Below are positions 1 to 10,776 of a stretch of 64,000 bases of DNA, piece by piece (positions within the stretch are counted from its first letter, which is position 1; each line of letters begins with the position of its first letter). The notes below the pieces were generated by a model that saw only the letters and a program-made list of their open reading frames with translations, was not told the origin of the DNA and searched no databases. Location: positions 43,501-107,500 of the forward strand of contig CAJNDS010002491.1 in the NCBI GenBank assembly GCA_905221605.1. The letters are read 5' to 3'. This stretch comes from Symbiodinium natans. Taxonomy: Eukaryota > Sar > Dinophyceae > Suessiales > Symbiodiniaceae. The position numbers were made by a program, and so were the translations under genes.

Positions 1-300
1 GGGTGTAGGGTTTAGGGTGAGTTCAGCGAGGGTGTAGAACTTGGATCGACGACTGCTGGGTGCCGCAATGTCGCAGGAGTATAGTTCATTAGCTTTTTGG
101 GTTTAGGGTTTAGCGTTTTGGCCCGAAAGAAAGCCATAACCCAACCCCTAACCCTAACCTAACCTCGAAGCCCTAAACCCTAAATCCATTCTTGCGTGTA
201 GGGGGTTGGGAGACTTGTGTGTCTCGAGTTGAGGGCTTGGGACTGCAGAGAAGCCCTAAACCCTAAACCAAAACCCTAAACCCTAAACCCTAAAAAAATA
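1..300. repeat. Telomeric-repeat-rich left edge
   Basis: The stretch holds short TTTAGGG and CCCTAAA tracts in both directions. One unique segment at about 22-85 is open on the minus strand (IAAPSSRRSKFYTLAEL) and may be a further exon of the GTPase gene, but no family pattern supports it. Confidence 0.4.
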
Positions 301-3300
301 TCGAGTCTCGACTGCATGCCGAGACACGACGCAGAGGTCCACGATCTGCTTGCTCTCCTTGGGGTAGGTTTAGGGTTTAGGGTTTAGGGTTTAGGGTTTA
401 GGGGTTAGGGTTTAGGGTTTAGGGTTTAGGGTTTAGGGTTTAGGGTTCGGGGGTCTAGGGTTTAGAGTTTAGGGTATCGCCTAGTACCCCAAGCTCAGCT
501 TAAAGGGAACGTCTGCTTCTCTGTTGAGTGCGAGGCATGTCGATGCAGGCGACGCGATCCTACCGTTCATGCCCCGTGTCGTTTGAAACCTTGGGATGTG
601 AAACTGCCATTTTCCAACAACTCGGATGCTCTGCCACACGCACATACGAAGAAAGCCAGCGAACAACCTGAAGCAAGTGGAACGCCATAAGCCCACGCCT
701 GCAAATCCCTAAGCCCCTCAACGTAGAACCCGGTGCGCCTACAACAGCCCATCCAATATGGGAGTTTACGAAACTCAGGGACCCCTGATATAGACCCCCA
801 AATAGTAGGATCCCCTTACATAAGGACCCCCCAAAAGGTACATCTAATATCGTAAACCTCCATATGTGGCAAGCATCCTTCTCCCGTACCTGTGGAAGTG
901 ACAGGCGAAGTGACGACCCAAGCGTGTTGGGTAAATCCGAATCTCTGAACCCTACCCTCCAGAACCTAGACCTCAAACTATCATAAGTTATACAGGGTAT
1001 AGGTCATAAGGTGTGCCAGAAAGCATGGACGACAGGGCACTACCCTGGGGCTTTCAGGGGGTGCTTGTTGCGGGCCAGCCTCATTCTGGCTTAAGGTAGA
1101 GAGGCTTTGCGGTCAATCCTAAACCCTAAACCCTAAACCCTGAACCCTAAACCCGAAACCCTAAACCCTAACCCGCGACCCGGACTGTGAGAGGTTCCTT
1201 GGCTGACACGTCCGTTCAGGTCAAGGTACGTCGGACGCCAGCGTCAAGGCTTCCAACAGTAGGGTTTAGGGTTTAGGGGGTCGGGTTTAGGGGGGCACCA
1301 TGAAATCCTCAAAGACACTTAAGACCCTAAACCCTAAACCCTATAAACCCTAAACCCTAAACCCTAAGACTTTATCAGTAGCACTAAGCCCACTTCTGCC
1401 GGTCCCCTAACCCCAGCATAGCCAACTTCTCTAAATCTCTAAGAGTAGTTACATGGTCCCTTAGTATGGTCCCTTAAAAAGGGACCCCTTAAATACACCT
1501 ATATACCCTTAATTCAGCAGAACCCTTGAAGGAAGGTAAGGGACCATACAGAGGACCCCTTGAAAATCGGGGTCTCTCTTCCTTGAGCCCTAAAGTCTAC
1601 ACCCTAAACCCTGAGCCCGAAACCCTAAACCCTAAACCCTGAGCCTGCTCATTGAGGCTCTTGATCCGGTTCAGGATCTCTTTCCTCCCTTCCACCACCT
1701 AGAGGGTTTGGGCTAGTGGGGCTTGAAACTCAAACTCCTCAGCCTTAGAAGCCCTGAACCCTAGATCCTCAACGCGGTGGCGCTGAGAGTGCAGGTCCAC
1801 GGGTGAGTGGTTGGGTTAGTTCTTTAAGAGATAGAGTTCTAGAAAAGCAGTTTAAGGGTCCAGGGCTTAGGGAGGTTGAGGGTGCATAAGGCGATGGGTT
1901 TGTGGTTGAGAGGCTCAGGCCTGAGGGTTGTGCTCGGAGGCCATACAGCCGGCATAGCAGGGACCTTTCTTTAAACCTGACAGGCTCCCTTCAACCTCCA
2001 AAAACACCAAGGACTTCGAAACACCCTTGCCACAGTCTCGGGCAAAATAAGTCCTATCTTCTAAATCCTATCCCCAAACTCAACCCTATAGGGCTTAAGA
2101 GTGTGGTACCCTGCTAACTGCTCACCTCCTCCACGCCATTCCACTGGTAGCTCAGCTTGGGCTGTTCTGACTTCCTTGCGGCAGGAAAAGGGCTTTTTGG
2201 GTTTATACGGCTTAGGAACTACAGGGTGGGGCCCCCTTACTATACTAACTGTAGTTAAGGGACTTATAACCTAACTTAGGGTCCTTATAACCCAATTTAG
2301 GGCCCTTATAACTCTACTTATAACTAGGGGGCCCCACCCTGTACAGGCTTCTGGACGCTTGGGGCTTGTAGGGCCTGAAGCCGTTTAGGGCGTGCAGGAT
2401 CTTCTACCAGGTACAAGGCTTTGGTTTGGTTTGGGCTCTGGGCTCTGGGCTCTGGGTTCTGGGTTTAGGGTTTAGGGTTTAGGGTTTAGGGTTTAGGGTT
2501 TAGGGTTTAGGGTTTAGGGTTTAGGGCTTTGGTTACGGGCAACCCTGTCAAGCACGACTACTAGACTCTCAACGTTTGGGGCTTAGGGTCTAGGATAGGA
2601 AGCTCGGAAAGCTCCGCTAGCTAGGGGAAAAAAGTGCTTAAAAGAAAGAAGGGGTCGCCGGAAAGGCACCAAATGCATGTATAATGGAGAAACAGCAGCA
2701 CAGCTGGACTTTTTAGGGAGCAGCAGTCTGCTGCCTAGCCTGTGACAGCAAAGTGGCAAACATAGGGGTTGCTTGGAGGTTGATGGTACTTGGTATAAAC
2801 CAATTAGAGCTGTCCTTACAACCCACTTATAAGCCCCTTAAGCGCCCTAATATGGTTCTAGGCACAGTTCTAAGTACAGACGTAATTGGCTCAGAAGTAC
2901 CATGAGCCTCCAAGTGGGGCAAACCCTAGAGCCCTACAGGGTGGGGCCCCCTTACTATACTAACTGTAGTTAAGGGACTTATAACCTAACTTAGGGTCCT
3001 TATAACCCAATTTAGGGCCCTTATAACTCTACTTATAACTAGGGGGCCCCACCCTGTAGATCCGCTGGCATGTCCATGGCAACGGGGGCCGAGAAGCAAG
3101 AGTTGCACGTTGGTGATCGCAGAGGTGCAGGACTTGTAGCCTGGGTCTTGAGCTCAGCCACTTGGGTTCAGGCCGGCTTAAGGCGGGGGGACTCAAGAGG
3201 GCTTAAAGGGGCTTTAACGGGGGTTTTAAGCGGGCTTAAAGGACATGGTTCTAAGGTCTCTCTTGAACCAAAAACCCCTATAAGCTCCGGGGGATGAAGC

Positions 3301-4821
3301 GTTTTAGGCTCAGGGCTTGTAGTATCTGGTGGGGGGGGGGGGGGTCTTAGGTCCTCTTTGGATTCTCATACGAAACCCAAACCTAAACCCTAAACCCTAA
3401 ACCCTAAACCCTAAACCCTAAACCCTAAACCCTAAACCCTAAACCCTAAACCCTAAACCCTAAACCCTAAACCCTAAACCCTAAACCCTAAACCCACAGT
3501 CCTGGAAGGCAAATCTGCTTCCATCTCCGTCGGCGTGCCGTGGCTGATTCCCCAAAGCCCCAAAACCCCAATGTCTGTATCCTGAACCGATAACATACAT
3601 TGAGTAGGGCTTTGCTACGAGTATCCCCATAAGGACACCCAACAAAATATACCGTCACGAACATGCACGAGGAGCCACATATGATGACTCACAAACAAAA
3701 GAGCTATACATACCCTCTTTCAGAATATGGTTTAGGGTTTAGGGTGAATAGCCCCAAACCCTAAACCCTAAACCCTAATACACCCGACAGCCCATAGAAG
3801 GATCCCTTTTGAGGCCTTAGACTCCGGACCCCAAGCACCGCTTTTGGGTGGCCGCTTGGGGGGCCCCTCAAGATCAAGCTCAACAAACCCTCAACCCTAA
3901 ACTCCGAGGCTCTGAAACGCTCAACCCGCCGAGACCCAAACACCCAAAATGTCCGTCTACCCTGAAGTCCCATTTCCGCGGGGGGGGGGGGGGGGGGGGT
4001 TAGGGTTGAGGGGCTTTAGGAGTTTAGGGTTGCCATAGCCCTACACCAATTAAACCCCCAGCTACTCCCCTACTTGGAGGTTCATGGTACTTCTTAACCA
4101 ATCCGAACCGTACCTATGACTGCACTTAGAACCATATTCGGGCACTTAAGGGGCTTGTAAGTGGGCTATAAGTACAGTTCAAGTTGGTTCATCGGTTTAG
4201 GGTTTAGGGTTTAGGGTTTAGGGTTTAGGGTTTAGGGTTTAGGGTTCCTAAGTACCATGAGCCTCCAAGTACCCGAATCCAGGCGGCTGGTCGGAAGCAA
4301 CTTCTGGCCCAACAGTGCGTTCAACAGTGTCGACTTGCCAGTATTGGAGTCCTCGAGGCTTACAGGGTTTAGGGTTTAGGGTTTAGGGTTTAGGGTTTAG
4401 GGTTTAGGGTTAGAGTTCTACCGAAACCCGAAACCCCAAGCTCCGTAGGCCCTAAAAACCCTACACCCTGAGTAAGAGCAAGTCCAATGCCCCTAAGCCC
4501 TAAGCCCTAAGCCCTAAGCCCTAAGCCCTAAGCCCTAAACCCTAAATCCCAAGTATCCCTAAACCCTAAACCACTAAACCTCTAAACCCTAAACACTAAT
4601 AAACCCTAAGCCCTAAAGACCTGAACCCTAAAACCTTAAGTAAGAGCATGTGGCTCCAGTGACCCTAAACCCTAAACCCTAAACCTTAAACCCTAAACCC
4701 TAAACCCTAAACCCTAAACCCCAAACCCCAAACCCCAATCCAAGAGCAAGTGGCTCCAATGATGCCGATCATCAGCCGCACGGGCCACCAAACTCTCGTG
4801 CAGAGAGGTGCAGAGCCAAAG
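301..4821 (-). CDS. Dynamin-family GTPase gene, 3' part beyond window
   Basis: Joined exons give a GTP-binding domain like dynamin or SLIP-GC-type large GTPases. Exons (minus): 4755-4821 ending LMIGIIG; 4273-4351 with the P-loop; 3053-3140 with SCTSAITNVQ, the switch-I position; 2126-2174 KSEQPKLSYQWNGVEE; 1645-1698 VVEGRKEILNRIKSLNEQ; 1173-1197 EPLTVRVA; 890-951; about 521-559 with CIDMP in the DxPG position; 301-357 with IVDLCVV. Phases close from 4821 to 890. Donors are GC, GT, GT, GT, GC, GT. The Walker motif reads GDSNTGKST. CIDMPR departs from the usual DLPG, and the junctions below 890 do not close in phase, so the last two exons are less certain. The start codon and the C-terminus were not found. 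Family assignment is from motif order only. Confidence 0.72.
2222..2341. mobile_element. 120-bp inverted-repeat element, family A copy 1
   Basis: Ends CAGGGTGGGGCCCCC/GGGGGCCCCACCCTG, flanked by TA on both sides. Identical to the copies at 2937-3056 and, inverted, 36952-37071. Confidence 0.9.
2937..3056. mobile_element. 120-bp inverted-repeat element, family A copy 2
   Basis: TA-flanked. Its right end forms the GT donor of the exon at 3053-3140. Confidence 0.9.
3053..3140 (-). CDS. Switch-I exon of the dynamin-like GTPase
   Basis: It starts after CCCAG| and reads YKSCTSAITNVQLLLLGPR and onward. The CTSAI segment sits where dynamin-type GTPases keep the G2 threonine after LLPTS. Its GT donor lies four bases inside a 120-bp inverted-repeat element (2937-3056), so CAGG of the element is exonic. 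Phase 2 joins to the G AAG start of the exon at 2174. Confidence 0.7.
4071..4271. mobile_element. TACTTGGAGG element, family B, with telomeric insert
   Basis: Ends TACTTGGAGGTTCATGG and its complement. A TTTAGGG tract (4193-4247) lies inside. The element ends exactly at the donor of the P-loop exon. Other copies: 2772-2914, 24228-24265 (half), 27491-27619, 47963-48139, 52149-52276, 52839-53033. Confidence 0.85.
4273..4351 (-). CDS. P-loop exon of the dynamin-like GTPase
   Basis: The exon encodes DSNTGKSTLLNALLGQKLLP followed by TSRLDS. With the last Gly of the preceding exon it forms Walker A, G-D-S-N-T-G-K-S. It starts after CTCGAG| and ends ATTCGG|GTACTTGG, so its donor is the first bases of an inverted-repeat element (4071-4271). 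Phase 1 at its end fits the GC TAC start of the exon at 3140. Confidence 0.85.
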
Positions 4822-5626
4822 CTGGGAGGCGGGGTTGAAAAAGGTTTAGGGTTTTAGGGTTTAAGGGTTAAGGGTTTAGGGTTTAGGGTTAGGGTTTAGG
4901 GTTTAGGGTTGAGGGTTTAGGGTTTAGGGTTTTAGGGTTTAGGGTTTAGGCTTTGGGCTTTAGGGGAGGGACAGAGAAAGGGATTTAGATGGGTCTCGCG
5001 ATACTAAAGCAAGATACCTGACTGGTCTTAAGGGCCCTTGGCCTTTTTCAAGATTTTGCCTCTGCTACTGTTGAGCAACTGAAGCTAAGCTTTATCGAAA
5101 AACTCGCCTAAGGATATACTTTGCTGCGTAAATGCTTAGCACCCACCGTGTACGATCGACCTGCCCTCCGCAACGTTTTAGGTTTTGGAGCTCCGGCTTA
5201 GTGTACATTTCGGGCCTAGGCACCTCTAACCCCAAAGCCTTAAGCTACTAGAAGGGAACAGTCTAAATCCCCCGATCTGCAACATTCTAGAAGCTGAGAC
5301 CCTAAACCCTAAACCCTAAGCCCTAAACCCTGAACCCTGAAACCGACTCTGAGCACACTGGCACAGGGATTATGAGCCAAGGAGTTGAAGGGATTGAACC
5401 TTCGGCAACGAAAACTTTACACACAAAACTCACAAAACACATGCGGTTTAGGGTTTAAGGTTTATAGGGCTTAAGGTCACTCACTTCTTGTGACTGACGT
5501 ATCACTATGGAGAGAATAGGGTGTAAGGTTGAAACGGGTCGTAAAGTGCTCCTGTTGGGAATTGCTCTAGACCCTGAACCCTGAACCCTAAGCCCTAAAC
5601 CCCTAAACCCTAAACCCTAGAGGGCT
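4822..5626. other. Spacer between GTPase and WD40 genes, no clear gene
   Basis: It contains telomeric tracts (4840-4955, 5300-5335, 5575-5618) and non-repetitive sequence at 4990-5280 and 5340-5560. A small hairpin GAAGG-TTCAATC-CCTTC (minus, about 5376-5392) resembles a tRNA T-arm, but no tRNA body surrounds it. The 5' end of the GTPase gene should lie here; I found no convincing start codon. Confidence 0.5.
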
Positions 5627-5752
5627 TTACAAGCTCATAAATTGCCCTCGTGTGAGGAAAACTGATTCTGCATCGTTTTTGTCCGTCGCGAGGTCGCTCT
5701 TGCAAATGAAGGCGGCGGCCATGACAGCCTCCTCGTGGCCTGGCACGGGATG
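5627..5752 (-). CDS. Last exon of WD40 gene 1
   Basis: It starts after TACCCAG| and reads HPVPGHEEAVMAAAFICK and onward to RGQFMSL and TAA, 41 residues. GHEEAV...AF matches the first strand of a WD40 blade. The open frame may pass a donor before the stop, so the true C-terminus is uncertain. Confidence 0.6.
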   Translation of the reverse strand, partial: HPVPGHEEAVMAAAFICKSDLATDKNDAESVFLTRGQFMSL

Positions 5753-8700
5753 CTGGGTAAGGACAGAGCGCTCTAGGAATAAGTAGGGTTTAGGGTTTAG
5801 GGTTTAGGGTTTAATTAGGGTTCTGGGTTCAGGGTTCAGGCTATAGGAATAAGTAGGGTTTAGGCTTTAGGGGTTTCAATTTTGACACAAACTGCAGGGC
5901 TCCCAGAGTTTAGGGGGCCTTAAGCAGGAGTTCGAGAGGCCCGTCATGCACCAGATACACCCCACAAACCCCCAACTGCATTTCCCAAACCCCGCAAAGA
6001 ACCTTGCAAGCCCGGAGCCCGAAGCTGCTTCACCCTAAACCCTAAACCCTAAACCCTAAACCCTAAACCCTAAACCCTAAACCCTAAACCCAAAACCCTA
6101 AACCCTAAACCCTAAACCCTAAACCCTAAACCCTAAACCCTAAACCCTAAGCCCTAAGCCCTAAACCCTAAACCCTAAACAACAAAAAAAGAGGCATGTC
6201 TCGAAATCTCGCCCGGGAGCTCGCAAAACTGACAAAATTCGCCGCGCCTACGAGGGTAGCCTCGCGCAAGCCACTCTCGATGTTCCAAAGAACCTTCGCA
6301 TTTCGATTTCTCCCGAAGCCCTTTAACCCTATAACCTTCAAGCGCAAATCATAAGCCCGAAGCCCAAACACTTTAAACCAAAGAAGAGTTCAAGCTCTAA
6401 TTCTCCCCTTTTCTGCCCCAAAATCCCTTGCATTAGGGGTTTAGAGTCTGAGGGGTTGTAAGGTTTAGGGTATTAGAGCTTGAGGGTTTAGAGTGTTAGG
6501 GTTTTAGGGTTTGGGGCTTAGGGTTTTGGAATTCTAGGGTGTAGGGCTTTAGGGGCTTGACGGTTGGAACACAATCAGGGTAAATGCAGACATGTCCCAA
6601 TTCAGCCTACTTGGAACGTTACAGGTATTAGGGTTTCAGAGTTTAGGGTTGTCTAAACCCTAAACCCTAAACCCTAAACCCTAAACCCTACACACTGAAC
6701 CCTAAACCCTAAACCCTAAACCCTAAACCCTAAACCCTAAACCCTAAACCCTAAACCCTAAACCCTACTCTAAGCCACAACCCCGAGCAGGGCACCGCCG
6801 TGCCATCGCTGCTGCAGGTGGCGATGCACCTTGTCTCCGACGTGGGCTCGCAGGGTTCCAGGTTTTGAGACTTGGGGTTTAGGCTTGTAAGGTTCAGGGT
6901 TCAGGGTTCAGGGTTTAGGGTTTAGGGTTTAGGGTTTAGGGTTTAGGGTTTAGGGTTTAGGGTTTAGGGTTTAGGTTTAGGGTTTTGGGTACTCTAGGGT
7001 TTAGGGTTTCGGCTACCTTAGGGGTTTAGGGTTTGGGGGGCTTTAGGTTTGAAATTCAGCTTTGAGGGCTGACTTAGGGGGGGCTTCAGGTGCAAACAGG
7101 TTTAGGGTTTAGGGTTTAGGGCTTGGGGGTTTAGGGTTAGGGTTTAGGGTTTATGGATTGGGGGTTTAGGGTTTAGGTCTTAGGACCCTAAACCTCGCAC
7201 TTAGGGGAGCTCCATCGATGAGGAGAATGAACGTCGTGCCTTCGGCCTGCGGGCGTAGAGTGCTTCGACTGCTCTCCCTGCCTCCTAAGCCCCTAAATCA
7301 ACCGAAAAGCGCTCGGATCTCCCTAAGCCCCTAACCCCCCTAGAAGCTCTCTAAACGTCCCTGAAGAAGCCCTGCCAAAAAGCCCTAAACAACCCCGAGC
7401 CCTGAGCCCCTAAAGCCACCACTCTCATCACCCCTCTACTCCCAAAGGGTTTAGGGTTTAAGGGTCAGGGTTTAGGGTTTAGGCTTTAGGGTTTAGGGCT
7501 TGGGGTTTGGGGTTTAGGGTTGAGGGCTTGGGGTTTAGGGTTTAGGGTTTAGGGTATACGGTTTAGGGTTTAGGGTTTAGGGTATACGGTTTAGGGTTTA
7601 GGGTTTAGGGTATAGGGTTTAGGGTTTAGGGTTTAGGGTTTATAGGGCTTGCTGAATCTTCTCCGGAGCGGCTGCCCATCGGCCGCAAAGGCTACGCCGG
7701 TGGCGACATCCTGGTGTCCGGCCACGCGGAGCAATGCCTCCGGGAGTGATCTTGCTTTGAACGCAGGGGAAACCTTTGGAGGGTTTAGGGTTTAGGGTTT
7801 AGGGTTTAGAGTTTAGGGTTTAGGGTTTAGGGTGTAGGGTGTAGGGTGTAGGGTGTAGGGCTTGTCTTGCTTTGATCACAGGAGTTGCCTAAACTCAAGA
7901 GAAAACAGGAGGGACGCTTACGAGGGACCTTAGGGGCTTATTTCGGGGTTATGTAGGAGCTACGAAGAATAAAGGGAAAATAGGTGCGGGGTTATGTAGG
8001 AGCTACGAAGAATAAAGGGAAAATAGGTGGTTTAGGGTTTAGGGTTTAGGGTTTAGGGTTTAGGGTTTAGGGTTTTAGGGTTTTAGGGTTTTAGGGTTTA
8101 GGGTTTAGGTTTTAGGGTTTGGGGTTTAAAACGGTTTAGGGTTTAGGGTCTAGGGTTTAGGGTCTAGGGTTTAGGGATCCCCAGACCCTAGAAACCCTAT
8201 AGAAACTACCCCTGCTTCCTTGTGGGGGGTATACTTATTTGTATCCCATACGGGAACTCAATAGGTCAAAATAGTACAATGATAACCAACAGGGACCCAG
8301 ACCCTAAACCCAATAAACCATGGACCCTATACACCACCCAACATCCACCGGGCTCGGCTGCTAACGGCCTGTCTGTTCGCCAGCTTACCCAACTCTCAAT
8401 TGTCATCCAGCGCCTTGAGGCTATCCAGGCTGGTTCTTGGTAGGGAACGGTTTAGGGTTCAGGGTTCAGGGTTCAGGGTTCAGGGTTTAGGGTTTAGGGT
8501 TTAGGCGCCTTATATCCCCGATATATACCCACTAAGGGCCTTTCCAGGGTAATCACATTCCCCATTCCCCTACCAAGAACCAGCAAGTAGGACTCTTGGG
8601 GCACAAAAACAGAATAAACCCATATAGACTAACTCTGCTAAGCCCGGTGCGCCCCAAACAAAAAACCCTAAACCCTAAACCCTAAACCAAAAACCCTAAA

Positions 8701-10723
8701 CTCTAAACCCTAAACCCTAAAACCCTAAAACCCTGAGCTCCTAGACCTAAAAACCAAACTAGTGCTCAGAAGCATGCTGGCCTCTCCCGTCTGGACGTTC
8801 CACAGGCGGGCCTGCACGAGATTCTCTAACTCCTGCAGCCCCACACCCTAAACCGCAAGCCCTAAACCCTAAAAAAACCTAAAAAAACCCTAAAAAAAAA
8901 CCAAAAGACCAAAAAAACCCTGAAACCTCAACCCTAAACCCTGTTGAGGGTGCAAGGTTTCGAGCTTAGGGTTTCGGGTTTGCATGTTCAGCTTGCTCCC
9001 TCTCGCCCTCTCGCCCTCTCGCCCTCCCTCCCTCTCTCCGTCCCTCTCGCGCTCTCTGTCTCTCTCACCATAAGACCCCAAACCCTTTCCCTAAGGATCC
9101 ATGTACCTACATAGTACATACTTGGGCCTGAAAAGGTTTCCTATATAGTAGCTTGAGGGCCCAAGTATCTACTATATATATTCTAAAAGCGGGTGGCCTC
9201 TTTATCTGTTACCCTTATACCTTAGTATAGCCCCTAGATATATGCCCTATAAGACAGAAACCCTAGTTAAAGAGAAAAGCCTTAACCCTAAACCCTAAAC
9301 CCTAAACCCGAAACCCTAAACCCTAAACCCTAAACATCCCTAAACCCTAAACCCATATAGCTACAAGGATCCCGGCGTCGGGCTTGTTGCCACCTCGCCA
9401 TCTGCTCCGGCGGCTGCGACCAGGTCGCCACTGGGGGCAAAGGCAAGGTGGCACACGGAGACGGCGAAGCCACCTCAGCCCCTAAACCCTAAACCCTAAA
9501 CCCTAAACCCTAAACCCTCTTTAACCAGAAAGCCCATATCAACTCAAAACCCAAAACCCTAAACCCTCAAACCTAAACCCTAAATCGAACGCCAAGACGC
9601 AAGCTTTGGGTTTGGGGCTTTGCAGGGTCTCGCAAGAGGGCTTTGCTGGTCTGCGGTCCAGGGTTGGGAGAGTTTTCGAAAACCAACCCGTCAGGTGTTG
9701 CAGGTGTCTCCCAATGTGTCACTTAAGGTTTAGGGTTTAGGGTTTAGGGTTTTAGGGTTTAGGGTTTAGAGTTTAAGGTTTAGGGTTTGGGGTTTAGGGT
9801 TCAGGGTTTAACGCTCCTAAAGATGGTTGTTGCTGCCAAGATTTTTGCAGAACTCCACAAGTGCCTCGTTGCTTGAGGTGTGGTAGGCTTACTAAACTGT
9901 TACTAAACCCTACGCGGGTTTTGGGTTTAGGGTTTATAGGGTTTAGGGTTTAGGGTTCGGGGTTTAGGGTTGAAGGTTGAGGGTTTAGGCCTTGTGTAAA
10001 CTACTAGCCCCAAAACTTTGACCCCAATCACTTATTCTGGAACTTAAACCCTAAACCCTAAACCCTAAACCCTAAACCCTAAACCCTAAACCCTAAACCC
10101 TAAACCCTAAACCCTAAACCCTAAACCCTAAACCCTAAACCCCAAGACTTTACGAGATCTCGACCCCCGAGAGCCCCGGCTGAGGATGCGCAGGAAGGTG
10201 CCGGTGGCCGTCTCCCAGATCCTGGCATCCACACGGGGGAGGTACTGAAAAAGGCCAGGGTTTAGGGTTTAGGGTTTAGGGTTTAGGGTTTAGGGTTTAG
10301 GGTTTAGGGTTTAGGGTTTAGGGTTTAGGGTTTAGGGTTTAGGGTGGCGACTGCAAGTCGTTGGGGTTGCATGAGGGTTTAGGGTTGATGGCTTTCGGCT
10401 TCGGCGATGGTGTCGCAGGGATCCCTAAACCCTAAACCCTAAACCCTAAACCCTAAACCCTAAACCCTAAACCCTTTTGAAGCCGAAGAGCGCCTTCTTG
10501 TTCTGGCTCGTACGAGGAGTCTGATTGTTTGCCATGTGGAGGGCTCGAATATCATGGAACCCTAATATAGATCCCCAAATAGTAGGACTCTCTTATAATG
10601 AGGACCCCGGTAAGGCTTGTTTAAGGGCATGTAGGGTGTTGGGGGGTAACAGGGGTGTGAGATTCGGCACTCAAGTTTCCGAGCTTTGAAGGTGTACCTT
10701 CCACCCTAAACCCTAAACCAACC

Positions 10724-10776
<53 letters not shown>

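Noticed and set aside
1-480. A chromosome end
   Set aside because: Telomeric tracts of both orientations continue through all 64 kb, and gene exons are read within the first 400 bases.
3480-3560. Extra exon of the GTPase gene (SHGTPTEMEADLPS)
   Set aside because: The exons on either side (4273 and 3140) already join in phase as RLDSGYKSCTS.
5376-5392. tRNA gene (T-arm GAAGG-TTCAATC-CCTTC)
   Set aside because: No matching acceptor, D or anticodon stems in the expected positions; a similar hairpin at about 20188-20210 suggests a small repeat.
6196-6354. Plus-strand frame MSRNLARELAKLTKFAAP, like a mitochondrial targeting peptide
   Set aside because: The opposite strand of the same bases is a WD40 exon (VLWNIESGLREATL) that joins its neighbour in phase; the plus frame is its antisense shadow.
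7200-7280. WD40 gene 1 exon with TTFILLIDGAP
   Set aside because: Exons 7673-7737 and 6796-6829 join directly in phase, leaving no place for it.
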